Below are positions 5,704-7,172 of a stretch of 7,172 nt of DNA, piece after piece. The notes beneath the pieces are model-generated. The model did no database searches. It had not been told where the DNA came from and was given only the letters and a program-made list of their open reading frames with translations. Position numbers and translations under genes: made by a program. Position 1 is the first letter of the stretch, and each line of letters begins with the position of its first letter. Source of the DNA: Rhodospirillaceae bacterium UBA6219 (GTDB taxonomy: Bacteria > Pseudomonadota > Alphaproteobacteria > Rhodospirillales > Magnetospirillaceae); NCBI GenBank assembly GCA_002435715.1, contig DISD01000057.1, positions 1-7,172 of the forward strand. Reading direction: 5' to 3'.

Positions 5704-6835
5704 GTACATCTGGAGAGAAGACGACTGGCCCCAATTTCGCTGGGATGCCCAAGCGTTGCTGATGCCCCTGGCGGACGCCCGCCACAAGCAGGGCCATCTG
5801 CTTGGTCAGATGCAGCGTCTCGGTTTCGACCTTCAGTGCGAGGCGGAACTCCGGGCCACCACCGAAGACGTGATCAAGACCTCGGAGATCGAAGGCGAAC
5901 GGCTGGATATGGCCAGCGTCCGCTCTTCGGTCGCCCGGCGTTTAGGGCTGCCGGACGGCGGCATGCTGCCCCCGGATCGCAAAATCGACGGCATCGTCGA
6001 GATGATGCTCGATGCCCTGCGCAACCATACTTCGCCCCTGGCACAGCAACGGCTGTTCGGCTGGCATGCCGCGCTCTTCCCGACCGGGTGGTCCGGGTTG
6101 CACAAGATCACCATTGGCGACTGGCGCACCGACAGTGCCGGCCCGATGCAGGTGGTGTCCGGCCCGATTGAACGCCCCAAAGTCCATTATGAAGCCCCAC
6201 CGGCCAACCGGGTCGGGAGCGAAATCGAACAGTTTCTGGCATGGTTCAATCAACCCCCACCAATGGACGGCCTGCTGCGCAGTGGCATCGCCCATCTGTG
6301 GTTCGTGACAATCCACCCGTTCGACGACGGCAATGGCCGCATTGCCCGCACCATCGCCGATCTCGCCCTGGCCCAGATGGAGGGCACGGGCCAGCGCTTC
6401 TACAGCATGTCGGCGCAGATCCAGCGTGAGCGCAGCCATTACTACGAAATCCTGGAACGGACCCAGCGCGGTAGCCTTGACGTCACCGCGTGGCTGTCCT
6501 GGTTCGTCCAATGCTATGGCCGGGCTATCGATGCCGCCGAAGTGGCGGCCCAGGGCGTGCTGGGCAAAGCCGAGTTCTGGCGGCGCTTCACCTCCGAGCC
6601 GATGTCGGCCCGGCAGAAGGCCATCCTCAATCGCTTCATGGACGGATTCGAGGGCAATCTTTCCGCCAAGAAGTGGGCCGCCATCGGCAAATGCTCGGTC
6701 GACACCGCCCAACGCGACATCAATGACCTATTGGAACGGGGCATTCTGGTCCGCAATCCGGGCGGCAGCAAACGCACCAGCTATAGCGTGGCCGGGATGG
6801 CGCCGGTTACGGATCCTAATTCCGCCAGTTCCTGA
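5702..6835 (+). CDS. Fic family protein, class II-type, with C-terminal winged helix
   Basis: This 377-aa protein is probably an AMP-transferase (adenylyltransferase) that modifies a target protein hydroxyl with ATP. The N-terminus (MYIWREDDWPQFRWD) is typical of DUF4172-type Fic proteins. The inhibitory motif T60-SEI-E64-G65 fits (S/T)xxxE(G/N), placed N-terminal to the Fic core as in class II enzymes; E64 should block productive ATP binding until relieved. The target-docking flap is around VVSGPIERPKVHYEAPP (151-167). The core motif HPFDDGNGRIAR (205-216) is complete, including catalytic H205. Residues about 302-362 read as a winged helix ending in a wing, GSKRTSYSV. Length and layout resemble structurally known Fic-HTH proteins such as the Shewanella one. 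It is the only plus-strand gene, lies antisense inside the tail operon, and overlaps the neck gene by 20 bp at the 3' end. Its target is unknown. Confidence 0.95.
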   Translation: MYIWREDDWPQFRWDAQALLMPLADARHKQGHLLGQMQRLGFDLQCEAELRATTEDVIKTSEIEGERLDMASVRSSVARRLGLPDGGMLPPDRKIDGIVEMMLDALRNHTSPLAQQRLFGWHAALFPTGWSGLHKITIGDWRTDSAGPMQVVSGPIERPKVHYEAPPANRVGSEIEQFLAWFNQPPPMDGLLRSGIAHLWFVTIHPFDDGNGRIARTIADLALAQMEGTGQRFYSMSAQIQRERSHYYEILERTQRGSLDVTAWLSWFVQCYGRAIDAAEVAAQGVLGKAEFWRRFTSEPMSARQKAILNRFMDGFEGNLSAKKWAAIGKCSVDTAQRDINDLLERGILVRNPGGSKRTSYSVAGMAPVTDPNSASS

Positions 6836-7172
6836 CGATCATATCCGGCAGCGCCGAAGCCCACCTTTCGGCGGCGGCATCCACGTCCAGGCGCTTTTTC
6901 AGGTTTACCTGCGGCACCAGGATGAACATCACCACCGTGGCCAGTCCGCGTCCGGTGCGGAGCGCCGAGGCGCTGCCATGGGCGAAACCGCCCCGTTTCC
7001 CGGTCCGTGCCCGCATGTTATCCGCCACCAGCAGCGAGGGGGCGCCGCGGCGGTAGATGAAGCGTAACCAGGCACCATGCATCTGCTCCCACAGGCCGGG
7101 CGTCATGCGCTTGCCTCGGGCGCCGGTCCCGGCGGCGGTCGTGGGGATCGCCAGCCAGAAGCCGTGCTTGGA
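6816..7172 (-). CDS. DUF6441-type phage neck/connector-region protein (partial, N-terminus off right edge)
   Basis: The last 118 residues are present, entering in frame at the right edge with SKHGFWLAIPT and ending at TAG 6818-6816. Diagnostic stretches are KRMTPGLWEQMHGAWLRFIYRRGAPSLLVADN, then GRGLATVVMFILVPQVNLKKRLDVDAAAERWASALPDMIVRNWRN. I recognise this as the C-terminal half of the DUF6441 phage family, usually encoded between head genes and the tail terminator. A head-tail connector role is likely but not shown by any motif. The in-frame ATG at 7106-7104 is internal, because the conserved family sequence continues upstream of it. The C-terminus looks intact despite the convergent overlap with fic. 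Confidence 0.87.
   Translation of the reverse strand, partial: SKHGFWLAIPTTAAGTGARGKRMTPGLWEQMHGAWLRFIYRRGAPSLLVADNMRARTGKRGGFAHGSASALRTGRGLATVVMFILVPQVNLKKRLDVDAAAERWASALPDMIVRNWRN

Noticed and set aside
5942..6712. 256-codon minus-strand frame opposite fic, which could in principle restore the tail operon reading direction
   Set aside because: The plus strand encodes a full Fic domain with all motifs. The minus frame is a composition-driven shadow with no family resemblance and no ribosome site that I can see.
6852..6873. Hairpin (7-bp CGCCGAA/TTCGGCG stem, 8-nt loop) just after the fic stop, as a fic terminator
   Set aside because: It has no T-run and lies inside the conserved neck-protein coding sequence. 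Similar GCCGAA/TTCGGC arms are common by chance in this GC-rich DNA.
6333..7067. 244-codon plus-strand frame spanning the end of fic and the neck gene
   Set aside because: It overlaps two well-supported genes in another frame and on the other strand, and its Arg/Pro/Ala-rich content is typical of a shadow.

Overview
This GC-rich window looks like part of a prophage, or prophage-derived tail cluster, in an alphaproteobacterium. The host guess (Rhodospirillales or Magnetospirillum-like) rests on base composition and on how the tail proteins read. It is an inference, not a database result. Almost everything is coding. The only real intergenic stretch is about 130 bp (5572-5701).

The minus strand carries a lambda-like long-tail module, transcribed right to left. 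It holds the 3' part of a DUF6441-type neck protein (7172-6816), a tail-terminator-like protein (5571-5143), the tail tube protein (5117-4152) and a tail assembly chaperone pair, G and G-T (4155-3640, extended to 3428). These are followed by the tape measure protein (3424-434) and the start of a conserved post-tape-measure protein (437 to beyond the left edge). The genes are tightly packed, with ATGA stop/start overlaps at 4152-4155 and 434-437. The chaperone gene carries a complete -1 programmed frameshift signal. It consists of a G GGA AAC slippery heptamer, a 7-nt spacer and a 13-bp hairpin, and it joins the 171-aa G frame to a T frame with a cysteine cluster to give a 242-aa G-T protein.

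A single plus-strand gene (5702-6835) sits inside this module in antisense orientation. It encodes a class II-type Fic protein: an N-terminal DUF4172-like region with a TSEIEG inhibitory motif, a complete HPFDDGNGRIAR catalytic motif, and a C-terminal winged helix. It splits the neck and tail-terminator genes, which would otherwise be adjacent. Its 3' end overlaps the neck gene tail-to-tail by 20 bp. The Fic promoter region holds a striking, regular array: six copies of TGCGGNGAAT or its reverse complement, arranged as two 43-bp units with a 55-bp period. The four plus-oriented copies are spaced 33, 22 and 33 bp apart, all multiples of 11. The array ends in a 15-bp perfect inverted repeat covering the Fic ribosome binding site and part of the GTG start. 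The simplest reading is a phased operator, perhaps for autoregulation by the Fic winged helix. Because it lies just before the tail-terminator start, it could also affect the late tail transcript.
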